A stretch of 64,000 nucleotides of DNA, from contig JAVLUZ010000142.1 in the NCBI GenBank assembly GCA_036768485.1, positions 21,604,290 through 21,668,289 of the forward strand. Direction: 5' to 3'. The number at the start of each line of letters is the position of its first letter. The stretch's first letter is position 1. This stretch comes from Mermis nigrescens (taxonomy: Eukaryota; Nematoda; Enoplea; Mermithida; Mermithidae). A program made the translations under genes and the position numbers. A model generated the notes under the pieces. It worked only from the letters and a program-made list of their open reading frames with translations. It ran no database searches and was not told the origin of the DNA. Positions 48,341 to 60,492 of this stretch are shown one piece after another.

Positions 48341-48615
48341 TTATTCAGCGCACTTACTATAGCATGTCCAAGCGCTGATTAAATGCCTAAATTAAATTTA
48401 TATGGACGGATTAGTGCATTTAAAATGGAAGAATTCCAGCCACTCACCCTCACTGAGCTGATTTGCCCAATTACAGTAAATCGTCTTGTTTCGCTTACTG
48501 TAGCCCTTAAAAATTGACTAAAAATCTCTCGAATAAATGAAACAGACTATACCTATTGTCCTGCTACATAGGTAGGTAACCTCTACCTAGCTATTTGAAA
48601 TCGCATACTGACATG

Positions 48616-48879
48616 CACACCTGGGCGTGGGGGTTTGGGGGGTATGCACCCCCCAGAAACCAAAATACTCCCCAGAAATCAAAATAACCCCCCAGAATTC
48701 AATTTTTGAAAATTTTTTTCGTTTTTTCGGAATTTTTTGATTCCAATGGATAGTGCTTGATGAGAAACGTCGAAAAATGGTGTTTTATCGCCAAACCACC
48801 ATTTTTAAGGCCATTTTTTGACCTTCAAAAAATCTTCACACCCCCCCCCGCCCCCCGGAATTTTCTTGCTGCCCACTAT
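48616..48879. mobile_element. MITE M1, inverted copy
   Basis: It runs from CACACCTGGGCGTGGGGG to TCTTGCTGCCCACTAT. Flanks ACTGACATG and GCTGACATG agree at 8 of 9 bases, supporting the 9-bp duplication. Confidence 0.85.
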
Positions 48880-48943
48880 GCTGACATGGCATTATAATAT
48901 TTATGCACACATGTACGTACATATGTATTTATGTAGGTACATA

Positions 48944-49142
48944 CAGTCAAGACCACAAGTAACGTTGCTCAAGCGCAGGCACGACAGGCAACAGGTGCCT
49001 GTGACCTGCCTGTGAATCAGCCAAAATTTTATATTAGTAAACACGCGCGTCGAAAGAAAATTGCCTGTGCGATGCCTGTCACTTTGACTGCCAGGCGCCT
49101 GTAGGACATGTGCTTGAGCGACGTTACTTGTGGTCTTGACTG
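48944..49142. mobile_element. Mariner/Tc1-type MITE, 199 bp, TA TSD
   Basis: The inverted ends begin CAGTCAAGACCACAAGTAAC and extend about 30 bp (then GT(T/C)GCTCAAGC). TA lies at both borders (48942-48943 and 49143-49144). Inside, ACAGGCAACAGGTGCCTGTG and GCCTGT words recur. No coding capacity. Confidence 0.85.
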
Positions 49143-49144
49143 TA

Positions 49145-50285
49145 TGTAGGATTTTGCAATATGTACGTTAGGCAAACCAACGACAATTAGAAATACCTAC
49201 CATACAATTCAAACTACTTAGGCATAAAAGATAGCATAAGCAATCTCTTTCAAACAAAAAATAGCAACTGCGTATACATAGGTACTGTATATAACAGATA
49301 GCATTAGTATCATTCTTTAGACACTGATCCATAGGCGTAGCCAGGATTTTTTCCTAGGGTAGGCACATCCAGTTAACATACAAACAGTCTGCACATACTA
49401 AAGGACTACATATGTATAAGTGTGAATATAACAAATTCATGGCAGTTAGCAATAAAAATTTGCTAGAAAACAAAAAAGCTATAAATCTTGAATTGTTTAG
49501 TCAATACAGTATTTTATTCCCTCTAATCGCATATGATGCTCAGTCCAACTGCCCAAAAAATGAATAGTCAATTTTCAGACACTATCATTAGCTACCTACC
49601 TTAGAAATCGAACAAATGCGCTGGCTGCTGCATTAAGTATACCATATGGAACACAAATCAAATGACCGCCTAACCAATCAGGAAAACCATCAGGTTGTTA
49701 CTAGAACAGCTATGGGGATTGGGGGATTAGCAGGCACGTAGCTCTAGAGGGAATGGGAAGAGTCCGGTCCGGACCCCCGAAAATTCAGAAGAATCGGAAA
49801 AATAGAACCTTTTAAACATTTTTTGTGCTATTTTTGGCCTTTATGGGCTTGGTCCCCTCCCCAAAATTGGTGTTAGTCCCCCCAAAATAGGACGGCCAGC
49901 TACGTGCCTGGGGATTGGCCCCCAAAATTCTGGAAGTACCAGTATTTTTTCAGGGATCCTTCAAACGAAAAATAGAAAATACTTAAAGCTCATCTGAATC
50001 ACCGCCTGAATAGATTTTAGCACATTTTTGAATAAGCCTAAAATTTTTGGGCGCTTTGCGCCTATTCATATGCATACAGCATATTTTTATTATAATTCAA
50101 AAGAGCTAAACTTTAAATTTCCTGAGTGAGTAGATCTCACTGTGAAAAGCTAAAAAACACCATCATTTTTACCAAGTAACTTAACAAAATGCAAATTTAT
50201 TTAAGACGCCTCGTTATTGGCTTTAAAATCATGAAATCATCGAGAACAGCATTGATATCAATCTTTATCTCTGTGAATGTTGATC
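49145..50285. other. No gene; transposon-like ends
   Basis: A terminus CATAGGCGTAGCCAGGATTT starts at about 49331; a matching opposite end AAAATCCTGCTACGCCTATG lies at about 52253-52272. They may bracket one 2.9-kb element, but no TSD was found. A diverged hairpin (GGGCGCTTTGCGCC) is at about 50050. Confidence 0.4.
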
Positions 50286-50289
50286 ATCG

Positions 50290-51040
50290 CAAGTCCAAAT
50301 TTTTGTGTACTATGATGTAGTACAGACTACAGTAGCGATTTTAGTGTGGTAAAACAGGGTTTTCGATCTTCGATAGTGTATTTTAGCATATTTCTGGGTT
50401 TCTGACGCCGAAAATTACTAAAAATTGTCTCACCGAAAAATTTGACATTCTTCCATTATGGTACAGTAGCGATATTATTGTGGTAAAAACCGAGTTGTCC
50501 GACTTTTGGTAGTGTATTTTACCTAATTTCTGGGTCACTAAGGGCAAAAATCAATAAGAATTGTTTTAAAACGGCGCGAAGCTTCGATAAATTTGACATT
50601 TTTTCATTCTGAATGCAAATTCTGCCATTTTAAAGATATGTAGGACAAACAATTACTCATTTCAGCGCGGCGCGCCTAAAATTTTTGGGAATTTAACACC
50701 TTTTTACAGTTTTTGTCTTCCCAAAAATTTTTGTACATTTTGTACACACAAATTTTTGGGTATTATTATATGGTACAGTAGTGATTTTAGTGTGGTAAAA
50801 AGAGTTGTTCAACTTTTGGTAGTAAATTTCAGCTAATTTCCGGGTCTCTAAAAGGAAAAGAATCACTGAGAATTAATTTAAAACGGCGCGAAGCGCCGAA
50901 AAATTTAACATTCTTCCATTCTAAATGCAAATTCTGCCATTTTAAAGATATGTAGGACAAACAATTACTCATTTCGGCGCGAAGCGCCTAAAATTTCTGG
51001 GAATTTTACACCTTTTTACAGTTTTTGTCGCCCCAAAAAA
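50290..51040. repeat. R290 repeat, about three tandem partial copies
   Basis: The block TATGGTACAGTAGCGAT, GTGTGGTAAAA, TTTTGGTAGTGTATTTTA, TTTCTGGGTCTC, GGCGCGAAGCGCC, AAATTTGACATTTTTT and TTTTAAAGATATGTAGGAC recurs with period about 300 bp. Related single copies lie at 13540-13850 and, inverted, at 57775-58100. Each copy carries one or two GGCGC-GAA-GCGCC hairpins. Confidence 0.8.
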
Positions 51041-51589
51041 TCTTTTCTGGCTGGGGGTCTGGGGTGCGCGTTCAAGCACACCCAGCGGGGTCCGGGGCAG
51101 AGCCATGGAAAATTTCGCCAGATTAAGCACTGAAATATTGAATTTCAATATTAAAATTTTCATAAAATCGTCCGAATCATGGTCCTTAATTCAATTGATG
51201 AATAGATAAAATAGACTGGCGCGCAGCACGGAAATTTTCTGATATTTTCAGGCCAGAATGACTGCTCTTAACACGCATGAGGTGCGAATATTTTGTAGAC
51301 TTGTCATGTTCCCAGTGCTAAGACAGCTTTTAAAAACGCAATCTGCACAAAGCGAACGAATCTTCTCCATACTTCTCCATACTAGAAATGTTTGCAAAAA
51401 GGTACTTAATCTACTCATGGCGACAAACGCTTTATTCCATGTTATTATATTTTTTATATTTTATTTCCTTTGTCTTTACATATGTCTATGTCTTCTGTAT
51501 CAAATTATCAACGGTTTTCCTTACCAACTTACTTTAGCAGTTGTCCTTTGCAAATATGCTCACCTCAATAACTTTTCCTGAGGATATTC

Positions 51590-51710
51590 AAAATTTTGGA
51601 ACAAGTTACCTGATCATGTCGTCGCTTCTCCTAACGTTTGTTCGTTCAAAAAGAGCTGCTAAATATTGATTTTACAATTTTATTGTTGAAGCATACCTAC
51701 TTGCATCACA
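51590..51710 (+). pseudogene. LINE C-terminal fragment
   Basis: The plus frame reads FKIWNKLPDHVVASPNVCSF, the same post-RT end (WN-LP-x-V-x-SP) seen in the other CR1/jockey-like LINEs here. The upstream RT is not recognisable. The short ORF 51258-51581 may be degraded sequence of the same element. Confidence 0.7.
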
Positions 51711-52613
51711 CTCCGTGATCTGTATGTCCTTTTGTTCTGTCACTCTTTTATCATGTATTTATGTTTTACCAAATTTACTGTATTTTTTTGAACAATAGAT
51801 ATTTTCTTGTTTTGTCTCTCTCGTGTTTGTTGCCATCAAGTTAAGATAATGGCGAACACTAGAATAAATCGGCGCGAAGCGCCTAATTTTTTGGTTTATT
51901 CACAACAAAATCGTCGCAGAACAGCGTTATGCAACCGCATAGCTCCATTTCTGAAAATTCGAAACTTTCCCCAGGGGGAATTCCTTCGTTCCCCCTGGCT
52001 ACGCCCTTGCTTTTGGGGACCATCTTTGTACATACATGTACAAACGAACCTTGTACAAAAAACACTGCTTCCAGCGCATAATAAACATTTTTTCCGTCAA
52101 AAACGTAAAAAATTTAGATGAAAAAATAAATTTTTCGATTGCATAAATAGTGCAGGAGGATGTGAAAAGCCCTGAAAACACGTTATTAGAGGCCCCCGTC
52201 CGTTTTTATGAGTTTTCAGACGGGAAAATTCTTTTTTGGATTCCCCTTGCAAAAATCCTGCTACGCCTATGATCTGAGGCATGAACACCACCGCTACTAG
52301 CAATCGTTTCATTCTCATCGCCATTTATCGAATATGGTGGATTACTTGAGCTAGACTCATGAGGAGGCATGCCTGGCTCTAATAGGCTGATTCGCCTGGC
52401 GTTTCATGGTGATACAGCACTACAAGAAACGAATCGACGCTGCCAAGCAAGACAGGCGAGGCAACAACTCTAAGACGATGTTAAAACTTACAGTAACAGA
52501 ACACAAAGTTGTAATAGTTCATAGTCAGTAAAGTTGTGGCCAAACATAATTCGAAATTTTTTCTAGGGTAGGCACGTGCCTCAAGTGCCTCCACGTAGCT
52601 ACGCTCATGTGAT

Positions 52614-52700
52614 CACAGTTTCGCTATGGCGCAGTGTGCGCACGTGAGTTTACCAACACGAAAGTACGGGGTTCGAAACCCACAAATGTGCAGCTTTTTA
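52614..52700 (+). ncRNA. tRNA-like sequence, probably SINE head
   Basis: TATGGCGCAGTGTGCGCACG fits an A box and GGGGTTCGAAACCCA a B box with perfect T-stem pairing. It is followed by GCAGCTTTTTAAG, resembling the site at 48262. It is directly followed by the hairpin MITE at 52725. The long D-arm and lack of an acceptor stem argue against an active tRNA gene. Confidence 0.5.
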
Positions 52701-52724
52701 AGAATTTTAAATCTTGCAAAAATT

Positions 52725-52806
52725 GGCCCCTAATGCACGCGTTATTGGCCAATATTGGCCTTTAACGAAAAATTCGGGGCCAACATTGGCCAATAATCAG
52801 TGCCAA
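52725..52806. mobile_element. Hairpin MITE, inverted copy of 47634-47720
   Basis: TTATTGGCCAATATTGGCC and GGCCAACATTGGCCAATAA pair across a loop containing GAAAAATTCGGGG. It is nearly identical to the reverse complement of 47634-47720. Confidence 0.75.
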
Positions 52807-53119
52807 TATTCCCCCTGAGAAAAATCCTAGCTACGCCTATGCCCATTTTGGGGGTTTTCTGAAGCCATTGGAGGCATTTTTTAGCCAGTGACGTTGTTTT
52901 GCGCCTATGCTTAACCATTAATTGGGGGGTTTATTAGGCAGTTTGAGGTGAAAATTGGGTTTTTTTGACAAGAGCAGTTGGCCACACTGTCCTTCAGCCA
53001 AGCCCGTATCCAGGATTTTGTTTCGGGTGTCACGACCAAAATTTTTCTAAAATACAAGGGCTGACCGAAGGATAATTTTGCTTTGCAGATTTTGCTACCC
53101 GGATGCCTTAGATACGGTG

Positions 53120-53330
53120 AGAATATAATGGGAACCATCTCGGCATTCGTGTAGCTGGTTCACATATGTATTAACATAGTCATATTATAAGGGCGTATGC
53201 GTGCGGTCGATAGCATCTGAGGAACGAGAGAAAGTTGCTGGCAGTCGGATTCGAAACGTGGACCCCTTGCTCTAAAGTCCAGAACCATAACCAATCGACT
53301 AACGCTGGTTAATTTCGATAAAGATTGCAA
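53120..53330 (-). mobile_element. tRNA-derived SINE, copy 1
   Basis: On minus, TTAGTCGATTGGTTATGG (A box) is followed by TTTCGAATCCGACTGCC (B box), then a body with CGCATACGCCCTTATAATAT and the tail region TTAATACATATGTGAACC, AGCTACACGAATGCC. A second copy lies at 57006-57145 and continues at 59563. A tail-only fragment is on plus at about 53660-53695. Confidence 0.75.
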
Positions 53331-53387
53331 GTTATTCGTGATGTTTTGCTGGTTTACCATCTGATTAGGCTTAGGCTTAGTATCATG

Positions 53388-53530
53388 GACTGACCAAAAT
53401 GTTGGTGCCAGTGTTTAAAATAAGCCTGAGTAATGGGATGCGACGAGCGGAGCGAGCGAAGCGAGCGACGCGAGTTGCATCCCATTGCTTAGGCTTATTT
53501 TAAACGTTGGCACCAACATTTTGGTCAGTC
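53388..53530. mobile_element. Fold-back element, 143 bp
   Basis: Two 54-bp arms starting GACTGACCAAAATGTTGGTG are inverted copies with only a few mismatches. The loop holds GCGAGCG-type repeats (GAGCGAGCGAAGCGAGCGA). A partial copy with the same loop style and one arm lies at 56815-56925. Such a hairpin is expected to extrude readily. Confidence 0.85.
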
Positions 53531-54195
53531 ACATTAATCTACTGGAAAAATCTTATGACTGCCCTATTTGTTTTCGACTTGACTCAAATCAAACCAGTTA
53601 GGTGGCAGCTTTCACCGGATAATACTTGCTGTATACGTACCTACTTATAACGTGGCTATCTTAATACATATGTGAACCAGCTACACTAATGCCACCATCT
53701 CTTTTAGGGCTGATGGGTCTGGGGTGGCTAGCTCAAGCGCCCCCCCAGCGGAGTCCGGAGCAGAGCCCCGGAAAATTTTGCGGAAAGAGCACTTTAATTT
53801 TGGATTGTTAGGTTAAATTTTGACAAAATCAGTCGAATCACGGCTATGAATTCACCCTAAAAATGGCCACAGACCATCAGCCAATCCATAATCATCGCTA
53901 AAAAATTGCTACCATTCTTGTTTCTTGAACAAATATGATTTTCTTTATAAAACCTGTGAAGAAAAGAAGAAATATAAATGCAAAATACGCTTTAAATTGT
54001 ATGAAGGCTAAAAATGGAAAGTTCAAACCGTGCGCTTGGGGCTAAATCGACTGTAATTGTAATTTAAATAAAAATTTCTGCGATTTTTGGCATAAAAGGC
54101 ATAGGGTAGTGAAGAAAAAATTATTCACATCTTCCATTTCGGAGGGAGGGGGCATGTGCCGCTTATCCCCCTGGATACGGGCCTGCCTCCAGCCC

Positions 54196-56045
54196 CAGTG
54201 TCGCCAACCGTGATTTGTGATCTCAAAACGTGAATTTTTATTTTAGCTTTGAGATTTTTTTTGAGCTGCGTTTTTTCGTGAGTTTTTTGAAATTTTTTCC
54301 TGAATTTGAGATCTTTAACTGAAAATGACTTTTTGTTTGATGTCATTTTAGAAGCTTAATGACCGAAAACGACCAAAAACGACCTGAAAACGGCATTTTT
54401 TTCAAAAATCGAGGACTCGATAGTTAGGTAACTAATACTATTACTAATACTAATACTAATACTTTATTCGGAAAAAAAACACAAGGGTAAAACTAAAGTC
54501 GCAAGGAAAATAAAATAAAATGCGAAACGTCCTGGACACACAGGCAAATAGATTGCGCTCACGTGTGCCCCATCAAAAAATTCCTGAAATTAAAACCTTT
54601 TTCAAATTTCTCTTAAATGTCTCAACATTTGGAGAACTTTGAATATATTGTGGGAGATCGTTCCAAATTCTAGCTGATCTAGTAGCAAAACAATACTTTT
54701 TACAATCAAGTCGAAATTTTTCTAAATAGATCTGATTTGCAAATGCATTTCTAGTACGCGAATGACCATAAAACTTATAAAAATCTTCAGAAGGCAAGAG
54801 ATTATTGTGAATAATATTATACGTAACGATTAAATCAAAATAAATTCTACTGAGTTCAAGCCTCTCTAAATTTAAGACTTTTAACCTTTCATCATAAGAA
54901 AGTCCCTTATATCCAATTAACCTTTTAGTAAATTTTCGCTGTACCCGTTCAACCCTGTTGATATCAGAAAGCAAATAGGGGCTCCATACAGTTGGAGCAT
55001 ACTCTATCAAAGGCCGAATATAATTCTTAAAATCAAGAATCAACATTTTAAGATCACGTGGTTCAAAACATTTGAAAATCAAAGCACTCATTTTCAAAGC
55101 TTTTGCTGATATATTAGTACAATGACAACTAGATGATAAGTTTGTTGTTAAGGAAACACCTAAATCTCGAATTGAGGAGCTCATGCGCCAGATAACAAAA
55201 AATGATTTATGTGATATGTAACTTTAGGATTTGCATACCCTAGATATAACACAGAACATTTAGGGAGAGATATGCGTAACTGATTTCTTCAGACCAGGAA
55301 ACCAGCTTATCTAAATCTTTTTTGCAACAAAGTATAATTTTGAGAAAAATTAAAGAGCTTCAAATCATCAGCAAAGAAAAAGACTTCACTATGCTCAACA
55401 GCTTGAACAAAATCGTTTACAAACAACAGAAACAAAGAGGGTCCTAAAACGCTACCTTAAGGTACGCCACTAATAACTGGTTTCCGATCAGAAAAAGCGT
55501 CAAAAATTTTTACCTTTTTGTGTACGATTGCAAAAAAGAAATTGACATTTTAATAACATTCCATTTATCCCATAATGCTTCAACTTCTCTATCAATTTAG
55601 AATAGACGACAGAGTCGAAGGCTTTACTAAAATCGACATAAACAACATCAATAGGAATAGATGCGTCAAGTGATTTAACCCACATGTTTATACACTTCAA
55701 AAGCTGAGCTTCACATGACGTTCCCTTTTGAAAACCAAACGGCCGTGAAAAGAAATTAGTTTACGACTTTAAAGAAGCAATTAAAGCTCTGTTCATAATA
55801 TACTCAATAATTTTACAAGTGACGCAACAAAGAGATATTGGACGGTAATTTTACATTTATTTGCCTTGCTTGCCAACCTAGATCGTGATTCGAGTTGCTA
55901 AATGTCCGATAAAAACGAAAATTCTTGCTTTGATGTTTGAAATTTTTTTTTGGAAAAATTTGTTCGAATATTTAAACTTTTGGTGGCACTTTTGAGATTT
56001 TTGGTAAGTTTTGACATTTTCAAGAGGTGGAGGTTGGCATCACTG
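54196..56045. mobile_element. hAT-type element with 8-bp TSD, split by a LINE
   Basis: The inverted ends are CAGTGTCGCCAACC and, from the right, CAGTGATGCCAACC. Perfect 8-bp duplications TCCAGCCC lie at 54188-54195 and 56046-56053. The element's own sequence is AT-rich (TTTTTGAGATT words) without transposase; most of the length is an inserted LINE (54427-55858). Confidence 0.88.
54427..55858 (-). mobile_element. 5'-truncated CR1/jockey-like LINE with (ATTAGT)n tail
   Basis: In minus orientation it begins within the RT, passes DVVYVDFSKAFDSVVYSKLI (first catalytic Asp region, 55500-55700), and ends with a tail of ATTAGT repeats (54427-54462). The C-terminal piece at 54573-55184 is open for 203 codons: NYIRPLIEYAPTVWSPYLL, RVQRKFTKRLIGYKGLSYD and RIWNDLPQYIQSSPNVETF. 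The YADD region is frame-broken. It inserted into a hAT element. TSDs are not obvious. Confidence 0.9.
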
Positions 56046-56053
56046 TCCAGCCC

Positions 56054-56629
56054 ATGATTGCCAACCATATGTGGTTTTTGCTCAAATTTTAAGATCTTTT
56101 TCGCGTTTGAGACTTTTTGGGGTTTGTCCTTTTTGAGCTTTTCTTAATTTTTTATGGTTTTTTGAAGTTCTTAAGAATTTTTTCAGGCTTCGGGATTTTT
56201 ATTGCAAAATACGTTCTAAATTGTAAAATTTTTCAAAATTTTCCGTCACTTCGCGCCGTGCCGGACTGATTTATGCTTATTGCAATGCTTTTTATTGATT
56301 TTTTTACTGCACTCCTATTGATAGCTCAATGCTTGACTACAATAAAAAGTCGCAGGTTCCTATTCCTTCCAGAGGTTTAGGTAGGTACTTACCTAATTTA
56401 TTTTCCTATTTATTTCGCTTCTCATATTCCAGTTCAAATTTAATTGAGGTAAGTATTAGTTTACCTATCTCTTGCGTGCATATAGATTCTAACCGAGCTA
56501 AAATTTGCATAAAAGACTTATTTTTATTTAGGTTAGCAAAGTCAAAAAACATGGTTTTGTCACTTTGCGTTTATCTGAATAAAGTATTATTATCGGATAG
56601 GTATCATGTGGGGCACGCGTAAAATTTGT
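56054..56629. other. No gene recognised
   Basis: The start (GATTGCCAACCATATGTGG) resembles the terminus of the preceding hAT element and may be an older relative. The plus ORF 56329-56622 has no motif. Confidence 0.4.
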
Positions 56630-56745
56630 CATTCTATTGACTCGCATGTCCCGCTAGAAGTTCGTATTTGCATTAATTGTGTATCTCGTCGCTTTTGTAT
56701 TTTATAAGTTTAGTGAATCGGTAGTTAATTTCTTGTTGTTAACAT
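56630..56745 (+). mobile_element. LINE 3' untranslated fragment
   Basis: ATTGACTCGCATGTCCCGC through TTTTGTATTTTATAAG matches, with scattered changes, the 3' region of the LINE at 32-34.5 kb read on minus (ATTGACTCGCATGTCCCTTT...). Only the untranslated end is left. Confidence 0.65.
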
Positions 56746-57005
56746 GCATAAGCTTGAGATTTTTAATCTTTCGCGATAACTATGGATTCATTGTCTGAAA
56801 AGCCAGAATTCAAGCTAAGTAATGGGATTCGCTTCACATCATTCGCTTCGCTCGCTTCGTTCATCACATCTCATAACTCAGGCTTATTTTAAACGCTGGC
56901 ACCAACATTTCGGTCAGCCATAAATACACATTACTAAGCCTAAGCCTAATAAGCAGGTAAACCGATGCAAAATATTAAGAATAACATGCGTTCAATATCG
57001 GAATG

Positions 57006-57145
57006 AACCAGCTTCAGTCGATTGGTTAAGGTTCTGGGCTTTGGAGTGCGCGGTCCACTTTTGAATCCGGTTGACAGCAAGTTTCTTTCGTTTCATCATA
57101 TGCTACTAACTGCATACATACGCCTTTATAATATGACCATCTTAA
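57006..57145 (+). mobile_element. tRNA-derived SINE, copy 2, interrupted by hAT
   Basis: TCAGTCGATTGGTTAAGG (A box) and TTTTGAATCCGGTTGAC (B box) are followed by the body shared with copy 1. Its tail resumes at 59563-59610 (CATCTTAATACATATGTGAA), on the far side of a hAT element whose TSD is the SINE's own CATCTTAA. Confidence 0.8.
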
Positions 57146-59562
57146 TAGTGATCGACCGGAGCGGCCAAAATGGCCGGAGTCGGAGATCCGGCTGGAGCCG
57201 GATTGAACCATGTTGCTCCGCCGAGCCGGAGCCGGAGGCCGGAGCCGGAGAAATATAATTTTACACATGCGAATAGATAGGACATCTTTGTGACCAAGTC
57301 CTAGACCATAGTGCACATGCATCTTAACTGCATATCAGCTAGTTAGTTACATATATGAGATGCAGGGGCGGATTTAAGGGGAGGGCGGCGGGTGGCCGCT
57401 CCCCCAGCTTGGCCAAAAATATTTGGCGGGATAAAGAATGGATATGCAATTTGCAATGATTTTTGGCCGTCAGTGACCATAATTTCTCAAAATTTTTCTG
57501 GTGCTCTGCGTCGAATGATATGTACCTATTAATGAGATTTATTTACTTTCTTGGCGACCTGGAAGCCATTATCTGTTCATGTAGGTTTCGAAACAATTTT
57601 TACAGCAGAAACAGCTATTTTTGCATAGTTTCTTCTATTTTCGATTAAAAATTTCGATGTTTCGCATCAAATGCTATAAATACTAGGAATCTAGCAGTTA
57701 ATCATGCTTCTAGACACAATTCTTTTCGTATTCGGCAAAAATTTTTCACGAAGTACAAAGATTTTCGAGACCGTCTTTGTACATAAACAAAGATTTTTGG
57801 GAAGACAGAAATTGCAAAAAAGGTCTCGCCGAAATAAGTGATTGTGTGTTTCATACATCTTTATAATGGCAGAAATTGCATTTCAAAAGGAAAAATGTCA
57901 AATTTTTCGGCACTTCGCACCGTTTTACGATTCTTAGTGATTTCAGCCCTAAGAGACCCAGAAATTACCTGAAACACACTACCAAAATTCGAACAACTCT
58001 GTTTTTATCACACTAATCGCTACTGTACCATATAATAGTACCTAAAAATTTGTGTGTGCAAAATGTACAAAGACTTAGGGGGACGATCTTTGTACATGTC
58101 CAAACGGACCTTGTTCAAAAACACTGACTGCTTCTAGACGTCTATCCGCCTTGATTTCACAAGTTTTCCGGCGCTTTGCTCCAGATTTTTATAAAGTCAA
58201 AGAAAGTTAATGATTTTCTCGCACAAAATTGTCGAAAATTTCAAAATTTAAAAAAAGTATTGCATTAGAAGTGATTTTATGTAAAAGTACACAATGTAGA
58301 ACACCGAAAAAACGCTGTTTCGCGCGTTAAGGGCAAATTTTTGTACCTATTTTTGACTGTTTTAGGAAAAGTTGGGATACCGCCCCCTTTAGGAAAATCC
58401 TAAAGAATGGATATGCAATTAGCAATGATTTCCGGCCGTCAGTGACCATAATTTCTCAAATTTTTCGGCGCTACGCGCCGGATGATACCTACCTAATAAT
58501 GACATTTATTTACTTTTTTGGCAACCTAGAAGCACGTTTTTTTATGTTCGGCAAAGATTTTTCATGATATACAAAGACTTTTCGGGGCCGTCTTTGTACA
58601 TGTACAAAGATTTTTGGGAAGATAAAAACTGCTAAAAAGGTCTAAAATTCGCATCAAGCAATAAATCATGTTTCTTAACATCTATCTGCTTTGATTTCAC
58701 AGATTTTCCGGCGCTTCGCGTCAGGTTTTTGTTGAAGTCAAAGAAATTTAATGATTTTTTTCACACAAAATTGTCTAAAATTTCAAAATTTTAAGAAAAA
58801 ATATTGCGTCAAAAGTGATTTTATGCGAAAGTATACAGTGGGAAACACTGAAAAACGCTATGTCGCGCTTTGAGGGCAAGTTTTTGGGCCTATTTTTAGC
58901 TGTTTTTGGAAAAGTAGGGATACCGCCCCCTTAGGAAAATTCTAGATCCACAACTGGTAAAATAGACTACATTCAACAAAATTTTATTCAATGCTTTTAT
59001 TAAGAAAAAAGCTGTCGTCTCCTTAGCCTGCCCTAAATAAAGCGTCAATAGGCAATATTTGATGTCAAAGCATGATTGTGTGTGACCGTATATACATAGG
59101 TACGTTACATACTATATTATGTTCAGTGAACCGCGAATATGACGTTCAGAATGGACAGCAACAGTATCTGGAAAATCAGTATAGCATGTGCAGTGCAGGC
59201 CAGACTGCATCTTATGCTACCCTATGACTTCCAGTGTTAACATGAATTTACTGCAGCGATTTTCACAATTTTTGTTTCATTTTCATTTTCGTTTTTTTCC
59301 TAAAAATGAATATTTTACGATTGTAGTGGTGATAGACACTTTATTTGGCGTTATTTCCTTTTTCTGCTATTATATTGTGCTCTGACTAAATTTAATAAGC
59401 ATAATGTCAGCAATTAGTGCGTTCGGTCACTATGCAAAAAACGAAAAAATTCTCCGGCCTCCGGCCGATTTTTGGATGTCCTCCGGCCGGAGCACCGGAG
59501 TGGAAAAAATGGCCGGATTTGCCGGAGGCCGGAGCCGGAGCCGGATCTCCGGTCGATCACTA
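57146..59562. mobile_element. hAT element with CCGGAG subterminal repeats, 8-bp TSD
   Basis: The ends are TAGTGATCGACCGGAG on both strands, followed by clustered CCGGAGCCGGA words. Perfect duplications CATCTTAA lie at 57138-57145 and 59563-59570, and without the element the SINE is continuous. The interior contains a CAGGGGCGGATTTAAGG-family element (57363-58956). No transposase is left, so it is non-autonomous. Confidence 0.92.
57363..58956. mobile_element. CAGGGGCGGATTTAAGG-family element, nested
   Basis: It starts CAGGGGCGGATTTAAGG and ends TCTAGATCCACAACTG (weak inverted match). The segment from GAATGGATATGCAATT to the AGGAAAAT end is present twice (about 57435 and 58403), so it has an internal duplication. 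An inverted R290 repeat is embedded at 57775-58100. Left ends of the same family occur in each unit of the 3.5-9.3 kb array. Flanks do not show a clear TSD. Confidence 0.65.
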
Positions 59563-59610
59563 CATCTTAATACATATGTGAACCTGCTACACGAATGCCA
59601 GATGGTTAAC

Positions 59611-60484
59611 ATATGAATCTAATGGAGCAAATACCGAATATAGGTTTCGTCCGAAATCCGTACAGCTGGTTTGGAAAGTCTGGATTCTTTTCAAAATGTG
59701 CTGAAATCGTTAAAATAAGGCGCGAAAACAAGTCTGATCAAAAACTGTCGATTGTTTCCCAAAATATTTCTGATTAAACCGCTAAATTCATGTCTTTTGT
59801 GATTAAGTCTTAGTTAATAAACTTCATGGCTTTATAAATTTCGCCGTGGAAAATAATTTTCCATGTCATTTCCAACATGCTGATGATGACGAGTATACCA
59901 ATCTTTTTGCTTGAAAATCCTTCTTATGCGTAATATATGCAAATTTTTATCCTGAGGGTCTATAAGTAGATCTAAGCAACTACGTATATGCCGATCTAAG
60001 CGGGAGCAATACCGACCTGCAGCCTAAAATTCTCCTTCATTTATAACTAAGCCTGAACCTAGAAAAATTAAGAGAAAACTGATTTACAGGATAAATGTTG
60101 AATTGTGAACTTTAGAGTCCTCCCTCAATAGTGGACTGGTTTTCATAAAAGTATTTTCCCGCGCCTTGTTTTAACTATTTCTCCTAGTTTTAACCGTTTC
60201 TCCTAGTTTTGTAAAAATTCTATCTTCCAAACTGATTTTTAACAATGTCCGACGGAACCCATATTCTGCACTTTAGCCGAATCTAATTACGGAAACTTAT
60301 GCGAGTTTGATTTCTATGTCTTTGCATCGAATCGAGTCATTGACCTTAGCACCTTAGGTATATCAATCTGAGCGAAGTTGTCGTCCTTCTTTGTAACATA
60401 AACCCTAATTCGTGTAAGCAAATTTTAGGCCTAAAGATTGGCAATTTAAGATAAAAATCGGCTTTTATTCTTTTGTTAATTTTC
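59611..60484. other. No gene recognised
   Basis: AT-rich sequence without motif-bearing ORFs or recognised repeat ends. Confidence 0.4.
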
Positions 60485-60492
60485 GTCTTAAA

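Noticed and set aside
51807..52121. Plus ORF of 104 codons
   Set aside because: It runs through a GGCGC hairpin and two transposon-like ends and has no domain; the frame is a by-product.
49332..52272. One 2.9-kb element between CATAGGCGTAGCCAGG-type ends
   Set aside because: The ends match, but no TSD is visible and several other repeats lie between; the two tips may belong to separate copies.
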